A stretch of DNA of 64,000 bases from JACDAE01 sp963744875 (GTDB lineage Bacteria > Chloroflexota > Ktedonobacteria > Ktedonobacterales > Ktedonobacteraceae): the NCBI GenBank assembly GCA_963744875.1, contig CAVUVQ010000031.1, positions 118,081 through 182,080 of the forward strand. Direction: 5' to 3'. A program made the translations under genes and the position numbers. This document shows, one piece after another, positions 55,060-62,148 of this stretch. The stretch's first letter is position 1, and every line of letters starts with the position of its first letter. Under the pieces are notes generated by a model, which ran no database searches, was not told where the DNA came from, and saw only the letters and a list, made by a program, of their open reading frames with translations.

Positions 55060-55362
55060 AACCGGAACCGACGGGCATCAGCTACGCTCTCACCAGTGTT
55101 TATCCACTTCGTTTCCCCCTCTCAGAAGCTCCAACAGGTCTTAGCTCAGCTCCAGGCAAACGGAAATACGTCACTTCCCCTTGTGACAAAGCGACGGACT
55201 GACCCTACGAAACCGAAATATGGCATTCCTCCTACTGAGTGGCCTATTGTACAACGCCGTGTTCTGGAGAATCAAGAGCCACTACGGAAGGTCGCCGACG
55301 ATTATGGGGTCTCCTATGAAACGGTCAGGCGAACAGTAATTGTTGTACGGAAGCAGGAGTAA
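55060..55362 (+). CDS. Small HTH protein of a repeated module
   Basis: The frame is open from the TAA at 55057 to TAA 55362, 101 codons including the stop. It opens with codons NRNRRA, encoded by the same 17 bases as at 17531-17547. GTG 55096 would give 88 residues; no strong ribosome binding site is seen. After a Q-rich stretch (QKLQQVLAQLQ) come KRRTDPTKPKYGIPPTEWP and an HTH (LRKVADDYGVSYETVRRTV). The same EWP-RRV-DYGxSYE pattern occurs in the remnant at 17527. The HTH resembles resolvase or transposase DNA-binding ends. The function is unknown; probably a multicopy or mobile gene. Confidence 0.5.
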   Translation, partial: NRNRRASATLSPVFIHFVSPSQKLQQVLAQLQANGNTSLPLVTKRRTDPTKPKYGIPPTEWPIVQRRVLENQEPLRKVADDYGVSYETVRRTVIVVRKQE

Positions 55363-55392
55363 GTCCGCTAAATCCTCTCAGTTCTTGGAGAC

Positions 55393-55500
55393 AATGATGA
55401 AACAATTTACCAGTATTGAAAAACTAGATACGGCTATTCTTTACTCCCTCGAACTCACGTCGAGTCTCTCGATCTTATTCCTCGCATTTGGGTTGATTGC
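55393..55500 (+). pseudogene. Fragment of a small membrane protein
   Basis: An open frame starting ATG ATG at 55393, 30 bases after the HTH gene: KQFTSIEKLDTAILYSLE, then a hydrophobic segment TSSLSILFLAFGLIASMA. It breaks off near 55500, where sequence matching the opposite-strand glycosidase tail begins. It looks like the N-terminal part of the same kind of protein as the fragment at 25645. The HTH plus membrane gene order suggests a two-gene module, now truncated. Confidence 0.45.
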
Positions 55501-55507
55501 AAGCATG

Positions 55508-55735
55508 GCCAAATGTGAACGGTTGGGTGGTGCTATCGGTATAGGTCAGCATGGCCGTGCCTGAAGACGGACCATAGGTGGCCAATCCCAGGAATGCCAG
55601 CGTGTTTGCAGAGGATACTGGTGTGATGGGAATGGTTTGTCCCGTCGCCTGAAAGTTATCCGGAGCCAGCGAATAGCTGGCGGGCCAGAGAAAACTTATT
55701 CTTTTAAAGAGGAATGGTTGTCCCGCAATTCCCAT
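55508..55735 (-). pseudogene. C-terminal fragment of a secreted glycosidase-type protein
   Basis: On the minus strand an open frame contains FLWPASYSLAPDNFQATGQ, TIPITPVSSANTLAFLG and GPSSGTAMLTYTDSTTQPF. This resembles the beta-sandwich region found at the C-terminus of secreted alpha-galactosidase/NPCBM-type enzymes in Actinobacteria and Chloroflexota. The upstream catalytic part is absent. It is a remnant joined to the membrane fragment, marking a rearrangement point at about 55500. The family match rests on pattern memory only. Confidence 0.5.
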
Positions 55736-55795
55736 GTCAGCTTCCTCTCGCGAAAGCTCCAGCAGATCTCTTAACTCAACTGCAAATAAGATGAA
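55735..55795 (+). repeat. Partial copy of the repeated HTH-module sequence
   Basis: The bases CTTCCTCTCGCGAAAGCTCC and the following AGCAGATCTCTTAACTCA resemble 55107-55160 of the HTH gene (CTTCGTTTCCCCCTCTCAGA ..., CTCCAACAGGTCTTAGCTCA). It is a short degenerate copy of its 5' coding region, with in-frame stops. It sits immediately downstream of the glycosidase fragment. Confidence 0.45.
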
Positions 55796-55891
55796 CTTTT
55801 ATCATCGAAAGTGACGCCGAGCCGATTTTTGCTGAAGCAATGCGACTTAACAACTGCCAACCGCTATGGCATGATTTTTCAACAGCAGGCT

Positions 55892-58681
55892 TTAATACAC
55901 GCCGAATTCCATGAACTGCATACGGTACTGGTTGCCGTCATTGGGATTGGGGCGCAGGTTTGTGCCTGTTACTCGCACGTAGCGAGCCGTTTGAGACGCA
56001 AAAGTGAAACTTTGCACTCCCGAAGGGAGACTATAGCCTGTCTTCGTCACCACGGTAGTCCACGTGCTCCCATTGTTGGAGACCGCAATCGTGAAATCGA
56101 TTGGGAAACCATAACCAGCATTTGCCCCGTCAGAACGTGGATACAGGTCTACTTCGCTGAATGGCTGTGCTGACTTGAGGTCTAACTGCACCCACTCTGT
56201 ATGGTTGCTGCCAGTATTGGCATCCCCACTCGACCAGCCTGTAGACAATGAGTTATCATTGACATAGGCAGTTGACCAACCGTTGCCTTCATGGCTCGAA
56301 CTGGCCGATGGTGTTGCTGAGAGTGCGAGGTTGAGACGCGTGTGGCTATTGCCGCTCAGTTGATACGTATGACCACTCGTCGTTGCGAAACTGACCAGAT
56401 CCCCATTGGTGGTCGTCGCGACGGTTGTGCTACCACCACCCGTGATGTCCTTCACCTGCATGCTTCCAGGTGACCAGGGGCTTCCAATACTTGCTGTACC
56501 ACCCAATTTGCTCGTTATGGTTGTATTTTGCACGATGCCGCCGCTCCGACTGCTGGAAATGGTAAATGCTCCACTCGTTAGCATATTGGTAAAAGAGGCA
56601 TTCTGCCCCGAGGGCCAATCTGGGAAGAGGCGAATCGTGCCATCGTAGCTGGAGAGTAGCATACTATTCACGGTCTCCATGCCACCAAAGGTTTCGGCAC
56701 CACCACCCGCCTGGTTAACCGTTGTGTTGCCACGTGCTCCTGGCTGCGACGAACCGCATCCTCCGGAGAGATAGCTGACCAGGCGGTTGTAGGTGTCTGG
56801 TAGACCGACACGTGCAGCCGCTGGAAAGATCCATGCAAAAGAATTGCTCTGGCACCAGACATTGAGATCCTCAATGGTGTTTTGCTCGGTAGTAATAACG
56901 CTCATCGGTGATCCCAGGCCGATATCATTGCCTGGAAAAGCGGCATTAGCGGGGTTGGCATCGCCTCCATAGAAGCCCGGTGCGTCCTGTGTTGCCTTGA
57001 AATCGGTATGTCCATTGTTGGTAAAGGTCGGATATGGGGCCAGATGGGCGATAATATCCTGCCATTTTGCGTGCCGGGACGAGTCAACATTGAGCGTCTG
57101 GCTCATCTGCAAAAGCGCCGGGTACATATAGTGTAACCAGGCGAGATCGCCGATTGCGTTGAGTTGATAGTTGCTTCCCTCATTCTGGGCACTATTGTGG
57201 ATGTTATAGATACCGTTCGCGTCTTTCGTCAGGTAATTATCCCAGAAGTTCGCAACCTGAATCAGATAGGGATAGCCGGTACTTTGTGCCCAGGTAGCAT
57301 CATGTGTATAATTCCAATGGTCGACGAAGTTGGTTGCCAGCCAGGCTGCGTTCCCCTTCATGCCGAAAGAACTGCCCTTACAACTTTGTCCACCTACGGT
57401 ACTGTGATTGGGGTAGTAGACTCCCTGGAAACCATTTGCGGTTGCACTGGCCCTGGCATCAGAGATACAATCGCTTACGCCTCGTTCGTATGGTTGCGTC
57501 AATTCGATATGATTTGCCGCATAAAGTCCCTGGTAAGGCATCTCAAAATTGTAATCATTTGTCCAGTTGCCGTTATAATCGGGTTTATCGGTCGTTTCAA
57601 AGTTTTGCATAGGGGGAGCAGTGAAGCCTGTGCGGTTGCTGGCAGCCATGGCGTAGAGCGAGGTGTACCAGTAGCGCTCGACAATGCTGCCACCCAGATC
57701 CATGCTCGCGCCGCCCAGCCAGAAATTTTGCCACCATTGCAGGTGGGCATTATGCAGCGCATCTCCATCCAGCACCGAATTGGCGTTCCCCGCCGTCGTA
57801 TTCAGTTGCGCGATACGAGTCTGGGCCCTCGTGAGCTCGGTGCTCAATGTTGCTGGAGCTGGCCAGGGCGTTCCACCGACATTGCCCGCGCTATCGCCCA
57901 GGACAGCGGCGATCTCGATGGTCTGACCAGGATGCAAAGTAAAGGCACCAGAGGCACTGGCGGTATTGTCGGTACTATAGGTAGCCGACGAGTCGTTGAG
58001 GATACGTGTCGCCAGAGCTGCATTCGCCAGCCAGTTCGAGCTGTTTGTCGTACGCGTGGCCCACATTGTATCAGGTCCACTCGTCAACAAACCAGCCGTC
58101 GTGGGGAGACTATCCTGCGCACCCGCGTAGGTCTTCACCGTCACTGCTGGTGAGGCCGATGAACCAGATACGTTGGTCAGGCTGAGTGCCATCATATCTT
58201 CGTTCGCCGACACCCAGGAACGCTCCGTAATGGTCGTGCTGGTATTTGTGAAGGTCGAACGTACTTCAGCGTTGCCAATATCTTGCTCTTGCTTATAACT
58301 GGTGCCTGATCCTGCCAGTGATGGGATGCTCACAGTGATGCCACCAATGGTCTTGGGCTTCGCGTTATTCCAGTAATCCGTTGCATCGATGTAGTAGGTT
58401 TGGGCATCGGCTGTGCCGCCAACGACAGTCATCATATGCCCATTGCCCATAAGTGGACCATCCGGCACATGGCTACTGGGTGTGGCTGTTGGCGCTGAGG
58501 TGGCTACCGATGTATCCCGTGCCAGGATAGTTTGCAGCGTTGACCAGGCGTCAGCATGCACGGGCGTTGCGTGAACGACTAAATTGCTGACCGTCAGGCC
58601 ACTCGCGAGGAGAAATCCCAGCGCGAACAACAGGGCGAGCTTCCTGGGTGCCCACCAGCGGCGATGTTGTGAAGTACCCAT
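55892..58681 (-). CDS. Secreted GH95-like glycoside hydrolase with F5/8 type C (CBM32) domain
   Basis: A 929-residue exported protein. A basic N-terminus and hydrophobic segment (LALLFALGFLLASGLTV) form a signal peptide. Residues about 45-290 are a beta-sandwich (PDGPLMGNGHMMTVVGG). A helical-barrel catalytic region covers about 310-700 (NYNFEMPYQGLYAANH, AQNEGSNYQLNAIGDLAW, MLLSSYDGTIRLFPDW). The last 145 residues are a discoidin-like domain (SSHEGNGWSTAYVNDNSL, ARYVRVTGTNLR). The layout fits GH95-type alpha-L-fucosidase/galactosidase relatives. It would release monosaccharides from plant or microbial polysaccharide outside the cell. AAGGAG lies upstream of ATG 58681. Its promoter at 59184-59212 carries a LacI operator, so it is probably repressed until sugar appears. 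Confidence 0.85.
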   Translation of the reverse strand: MGTSQHRRWWAPRKLALLFALGFLLASGLTVSNLVVHATPVHADAWSTLQTILARDTSVATSAPTATPSSHVPDGPLMGNGHMMTVVGGTADAQTYYIDATDYWNNAKPKTIGGITVSIPSLAGSGTSYKQEQDIGNAEVRSTFTNTSTTITERSWVSANEDMMALSLTNVSGSSASPAVTVKTYAGAQDSLPTTAGLLTSGPDTMWATRTTNSSNWLANAALATRILNDSSATYSTDNTASASGAFTLHPGQTIEIAAVLGDSAGNVGGTPWPAPATLSTELTRAQTRIAQLNTTAGNANSVLDGDALHNAHLQWWQNFWLGGASMDLGGSIVERYWYTSLYAMAASNRTGFTAPPMQNFETTDKPDYNGNWTNDYNFEMPYQGLYAANHIELTQPYERGVSDCISDARASATANGFQGVYYPNHSTVGGQSCKGSSFGMKGNAAWLATNFVDHWNYTHDATWAQSTGYPYLIQVANFWDNYLTKDANGIYNIHNSAQNEGSNYQLNAIGDLAWLHYMYPALLQMSQTLNVDSSRHAKWQDIIAHLAPYPTFTNNGHTDFKATQDAPGFYGGDANPANAAFPGNDIGLGSPMSVITTEQNTIEDLNVWCQSNSFAWIFPAAARVGLPDTYNRLVSYLSGGCGSSQPGARGNTTVNQAGGGAETFGGMETVNSMLLSSYDGTIRLFPDWPSGQNASFTNMLTSGAFTISSSRSGGIVQNTTITSKLGGTASIGSPWSPGSMQVKDITGGGSTTVATTTNGDLVSFATTSGHTYQLSGNSHTRLNLALSATPSASSSHEGNGWSTAYVNDNSLSTGWSSGDANTGSNHTEWVQLDLKSAQPFSEVDLYPRSDGANAGYGFPIDFTIAVSNNGSTWTTVVTKTGYSLPSGVQSFTFASQTARYVRVTGTNLRPNPNDGNQYRMQFMEFGVY

Positions 58682-59164
58682 AAATTAAGAATCTCCTTGT
58701 ACAAAAGCATGTCTGGCTTTCGGATGAGCGCTCGTAATGCCATAATGTAAATGTAATGTACTGGTTGTGGTGCCTATGACCTCTGGTATTCTGGCACAAA
58801 AGAAATGTGGAGGTTAGTTTGACAGCATTCATTACAGATAAATGTGGACGAAAAGGTCCTGGATCAGCTAGAACACACGGGTTCTGTGAGAAGGGGAGAT
58901 TTGTTTGATTGTAAGCCGGAACTCTTAGTCGGAACAAACCCACCTGGAGGTAGGAAGAAGTGAATGGACGAAATTGTGCGCAATCTACGCATTGTATCCC
59001 TCCTGATTGTGCAACTATGCAATTGTCAGAATAGCATGCAAGCTATCTGGTGTCGACCGTGTATTTTCCCATAACGTTGGGAAATGTGAACCTTTCACGT
59101 CGACCTGGAATGGGATAGGAAAATTTTATGTAGCCCTCGCGAGCAATTCACTCGTTGTGAACAA

Positions 59165-59178
59165 CTAATACGTATTAG
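59165..59178. promoter_or_regulatory. LacI-type operator for the GH95-like gene
   Basis: The perfect palindrome CTAATACGTATTAG lies just downstream of the leftward -10 box at 59184-59189, so a repressor bound here would cover the transcription start. The same palindrome occurs at 59408 and 61924. Confidence 0.85.
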
Positions 59179-59183
59179 CTATA

Positions 59184-59212
59184 AGTATAAGCATAACATT
59201 TCTGTTTGTCAA
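59184..59212 (-). promoter_or_regulatory. Sigma70 promoter of the GH95-like gene
   Basis: On the minus strand TTGACA (59207-59212), a 17-base spacer and TATACT (59184-59189). The -35 matches consensus fully. Transcription would start about six bases into the operator region. Confidence 0.8.
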
Positions 59213-59386
59213 TCCTTTCATGAACCGAAAAATGTGCTAATTAAGGATCGAAGCGGCTTCTTCAAGGTGACACCCCTACGCTTTTCCCCTGTTTCCCCCT
59301 AAAGAATGGAGATCTTCAAGGGGGATCTCTAGCATTTTCTATGTTTATCTGGTACAATAGGTGAGATAATCTCTGAAAAAACGCGC

Positions 59387-59415
59387 TTGTTATTAGCAAT
59401 TAAGAAGCCTAATAC
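59387..59415 (+). promoter_or_regulatory. Sigma70-like promoter of the LacI gene at 59468
   Basis: TTGTTA (59387-59392), a 17-base spacer and TAATAC (59410-59415). The -10 lies inside the operator at 59405-59426, implying autorepression. Confidence 0.7.
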
Positions 59416-59426
59416 GTATTAGGCTT
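59405..59426. promoter_or_regulatory. LacI-type operator, extended 22-base palindrome
   Basis: A perfect palindrome whose half is AAGCCTAATAC. The core CTAATACGTATTAG equals the other operators; the extra AAGC/GCTT arms are unique to this site. It covers the -10 of the LacI gene. Confidence 0.85.
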
Positions 59427-59467
59427 TCAAGCATCAATAGCCACCCGGGCAGAGGAAAGAAGCAGGC

Positions 59468-60514
59468 ATGGCCGGAGCAAAGCGAATACGTCGTCCTACC
59501 AGTCTCGATGTTGCACGCCTGGCGGGCGTTTCACAAACAACCGTCTCTTTTGTTATGAATGGTGTGGTGGATGCTGGCATTGCCGAGGAGACCCGTGTAC
59601 GGGTATTAGAAGCGATCAATCAGCTTGACTATCATCCCCATGAGGCCGCCCGAAACTTACGCAATCGTTCATCGCGCATTCTGGGCATGGCCATTCCAGA
59701 AACGAATCCTCATCTTTTAGAGATTGCTATGGGAGCTGAGGATTATGCGCAGGATAAAAAATATGGCCTGTTTCTCTCCATCACCGATTTTCTTGCCTCC
59801 AAAGAACAGCGTAGTTTAGAATGGTTACAACAGCAGCGCTATGATGCTTTAATTTTGATGTCGCGCAACAAAATAGTGTTGCAGGAAGAGATCTATGATT
59901 TGCGCAGAAAAGGCTATCCAATTACGATTCTGGGTTTTCCTGGTCCGGGCATTGATAGCGTTTTAGTCGATGAGAGGCAGGGACAGGAAGAGTTGCTGCG
60001 CCACCTGGTTGCCTTAGGACATCAACGTATTGGCTATATTTATGGGGTGGCTGATCAAAACCTCTTCAATGAACGTCTCGCCAGTTGTCTCGCCGTTCAA
60101 CAAGCGCTAGGTTTACCTGTGCATGAGCGTTTTATCCGGCGCTGTGGTCCTACGATGAATGATGGATATGCCGCGACGCTGGCTCTCATGGCAGACTGTG
60201 CGGGGGACGAGCGACCGACGGCACTGATTGTAGTCAATGACCTGCTCGCGGGCGCAACTCTGGCAGCACTCTACAACGCCGACATTACGGTTCCGACGGA
60301 TATGAGCGTGGCGAGTTTCGACAACACCCCCAATTCAGCCTTCACGTTGCCCCCATTGACGACGGTTGATTGTGAAGCGCGGGTGATCGGAGCAGAAGCA
60401 GCGCGTTTAACCATTGAACGTCTACTTGCACCGGAACGCCTACCCGAAAGTATCTACACACGCTCAAAATTAATTATCCGCTCATCAACCGGACCTGTCA
60501 TTCATGGAAAGTGA
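59468..60514 (+). CDS. LacI-family transcriptional regulator, copy 1
   Basis: A 348-residue repressor. The N-terminal HTH and hinge are TSLDVARLAGVSQTTVSFVM and HPHEAARNLRNRSS. The periplasmic-binding-protein-like domain follows (ILGMAIPETNPHLLEIAMG, QQRYDALILMSRNK, HQRIGYIYGVADQ, DMSVASFDNTPNSAF). It probably binds the CTAATACGTATTAG operators at 59165, 59405 and 61924; this is inferred from proximity. It would regulate the GH95-like gene, itself and the substrate-binding protein. The ligand is likely a released sugar. The last quarter is nearly identical in nucleotides to the convergent copy at 60614 (see the repeat feature). Confidence 0.92.
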   Translation: MAGAKRIRRPTSLDVARLAGVSQTTVSFVMNGVVDAGIAEETRVRVLEAINQLDYHPHEAARNLRNRSSRILGMAIPETNPHLLEIAMGAEDYAQDKKYGLFLSITDFLASKEQRSLEWLQQQRYDALILMSRNKIVLQEEIYDLRRKGYPITILGFPGPGIDSVLVDERQGQEELLRHLVALGHQRIGYIYGVADQNLFNERLASCLAVQQALGLPVHERFIRRCGPTMNDGYAATLALMADCAGDERPTALIVVNDLLAGATLAALYNADITVPTDMSVASFDNTPNSAFTLPPLTTVDCEARVIGAEAARLTIERLLAPERLPESIYTRSKLIIRSSTGPVIHGK

Positions 60515-60925
60515 AAGGTGCTAATAGAAGGATCGCCGAAATAAGCTAACACTCTCGTACCAGCGGATCGCGATTTAGAAGGAGATGTATCCACTACGGA
60601 TGGATTTGGGTGTTTATCCTCGAACTGGCCCTGTAGAGGCTCGAATAATCAATTTCGAGCGTGTGTAGATACTTTCGGGTGGGCGTTCCGGTGCAAGTAG
60701 ACGTTCAATGGTTAAACGCGCTGCTTCTGCTCCGATCACCCGCGCTTCACAATCAACCGTCGTCAATGGGGGCAACGTGAAGGCTGAATTGGGGGTGTTG
60801 TCGAAACTCGCCACGCTCATATCCGTCGGAACCGTAATGTCGGCGTTGTAGAGTGCTGCCAGAGTTGCGCCCGCGAGCAGGTCATTGACTACAATCAGTG
60901 CCGTCGGTCGCTCGTCCCCCGCACA
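60197..60925. repeat. Inverted near-identical 269-bp segments in the two LacI genes
   Basis: Bases 60197-60440 are the exact reverse complement of 60682-60925 (244 bases). After one mismatch (60441 versus 60681) identity continues for 24 bases (60442-60465 versus 60657-60680). Upstream of 60197 the genes differ at many positions, including synonymous ones, so identity begins abruptly. It codes for the C-terminal ligand-binding region. The pattern points to recent gene conversion between the convergent paralogues. Confidence 0.9.
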
Positions 60926-61657
60926 ATCCGTCAGAAGTTTTTGTGTGGCTACATACCCATCATTGGCAGTTGGACCACAGCACTGGATGAAGCGCTCAAT
61001 GATTGGTATTCCCAACTGTTGTTGGAGTGCTAAACAGCTTTCGAGGCGACTACCGAAAAGCGTCTGTTCGGCAACGCCATAGATATAGCCAATGCGTTGA
61101 TGACCAAGCTCTTTCAGGTGGTGCAGCAATTCTTTCTCACCTTGCGTGGTATCGACGCTCACGCTGTCCATCTCAGTATCATCAAAGCCGAGCACGGTGA
61201 TGGGATAGCCCTTTGCCCTTAAGCCCCGGAGGTCTTTATAAAGCACGCTTTTGTTGCGCGATATCAGGATGAGCGCATCATAACGCTGCTGCTGAAGCCA
61301 GCGCAAGCTTAATTGTTCTCTCGCTGGATCAAAATTCGTAATGGAGAGAAAGAGACCATAGTGCATGCTCAGTGTATAATCCTCAGCCCCTACTGCTATT
61401 TCAAGGAGATGCTCATTATACGCTTCAGGAATGGCCATGCCAATAATGCGCGATGATTGGCTCCGCAGATTGCGTGCTGCTTCGTGAGGATGATAGTCAA
61501 GCTGTTCAATAGCCTGTAAAACACGTGCACGCGTCGCTTCAGAGATACCGGAGGTTTGCACATTATTGATCACATGTGAAACGGTTGTTTGTGAAACCCC
61601 CGCCAGGCGGGCGACATCGATACTTGTTGGACGGCGTACCCGTTTTATGCTAGCCAC
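60614..61657 (-). CDS. LacI-family transcriptional regulator, copy 2
   Basis: A 347-residue paralogue of the gene at 59468. GTG 61657 is chosen because it aligns with the paralogue's start (ASIKRVRRPTSIDVARLAGV) and has GAGG upstream; TTG 61699 would add 14 residues. HTH SQTTVSHVINNVQTSG differs from copy 1 in the recognition and hinge region (SFVMNGVVDAG), so operator choice may differ. The matching palindrome at 61706-61723 has a TAGTACTACG half-site instead of CTAATACG. The effector domain shares an identical C-terminal block with copy 1, so both may sense the same sugar. It is convergent with copy 1. Confidence 0.92.
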   Translation of the reverse strand: MASIKRVRRPTSIDVARLAGVSQTTVSHVINNVQTSGISEATRARVLQAIEQLDYHPHEAARNLRSQSSRIIGMAIPEAYNEHLLEIAVGAEDYTLSMHYGLFLSITNFDPAREQLSLRWLQQQRYDALILISRNKSVLYKDLRGLRAKGYPITVLGFDDTEMDSVSVDTTQGEKELLHHLKELGHQRIGYIYGVAEQTLFGSRLESCLALQQQLGIPIIERFIQCCGPTANDGYVATQKLLTDCAGDERPTALIVVNDLLAGATLAALYNADITVPTDMSVASFDNTPNSAFTLPPLTTVDCEARVIGAEAARLTIERLLAPERPPESIYTRSKLIIRASTGPVRG

Positions 61658-61705
61658 TGTATGGCACCTCGACAATACGTTTTTAGAGAGGTCAATCAAA
61701 TCTTG

Positions 61706-61736
61706 TAGTACTACGTAGTACTAATACGTAGTACTA
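61706..61736. promoter_or_regulatory. LacI-type operator array upstream of copy 2
   Basis: The perfect 18-base palindrome TAGTACTACGTAGTACTA (61706-61723) abuts a hybrid site CTAATACGTAGTACTA that joins one half of the other operator type with one half of this type. It lies immediately downstream of the leftward -10 box at 61736-61741, so autorepression is likely, with possible cross-control. Confidence 0.8.
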
Positions 61737-61764
61737 GTATGCTTGATAGCGCCGTTTTTGTCAA
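61736..61764 (-). promoter_or_regulatory. Sigma70 promoter of LacI copy 2
   Basis: On the minus strand TTGACA (61759-61764), a 17-base spacer and CATACT (61736-61741). It points at the gene start at 61657 and directly precedes the operator array. Confidence 0.8.
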
Positions 61765-61892
61765 TGTATTATGTCGCCATATGTAATCGTAGCGGTTTTT
61801 GCTCATCAGCGTAAGGAAGCCATTCATGGCTTTCCTACGCTGATGGAGTCTCTGTGCAAGAAAGTGGCAGACCCCTTCTTTTATTGAGAGGC

Positions 61893-61921
61893 TTGACAAA
61901 GATCAAAGGACTATCTATACT
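61893..61921 (+). promoter_or_regulatory. Sigma70 promoter of the substrate-binding protein gene
   Basis: TTGACA (61893-61898), a 17-base spacer and TATACT (61916-61921). The -10 lies within the left arm of the operator repeat. The leader to ATG 62149 is about 220 bases. Confidence 0.82.
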
Positions 61922-61958
61922 TACTAATACGTATTAGGTATGCGTATTAGTAAGTATA
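61916..61958. promoter_or_regulatory. Compound LacI-type operator
   Basis: Perfect 16-base arms (TATACTTACTAATACG, 61916-61931, and its complement at 61943-61958) flank 11 bases. Within it is the palindrome CTAATACGTATTAG (61924-61937). It therefore holds three half-sites and covers the -10 and start of the substrate-binding protein promoter. Confidence 0.83.
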
Positions 61959-62148
61959 TGGGAAGCACAAAATTTCTGGAATTATCTATGATTCTCTAAC
62001 GTACGTAGATGTACTTGATACTCTTTTACTCAGCCATCGTTGGCTAACATCGCATGATGTGAGAGGAGGTGAAGGCGCTACCCTGGCTTGTCCCCGTTTT
62101 TCATCTGATTGTTACTTTGTTCATCGCTGCACAATAGAAGGGATAACC

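Larger units (their letters stand above)
58682..59467. other. Divergent control region for GH95-like and LacI genes
   Basis: A 786-base region holding two promoters and two operators (listed separately). The GH95-like transcript has a leader of about 500 bases. An imperfect inverted repeat at about 59066-59087 (TTTTCCCATAACGTTGGGAA) and repeated GTCGACC near 59054 and 59100 lie within that leader; function unknown. Confidence 0.6.

Noticed and set aside
57164..58153. A 329-codon open frame on the plus strand opposite the GH95-like gene
   Set aside because: It lies wholly antisense to a gene with clear domains and signal peptide, has Cys/Arg-rich composition unlike a folded protein, and no ribosome binding site.
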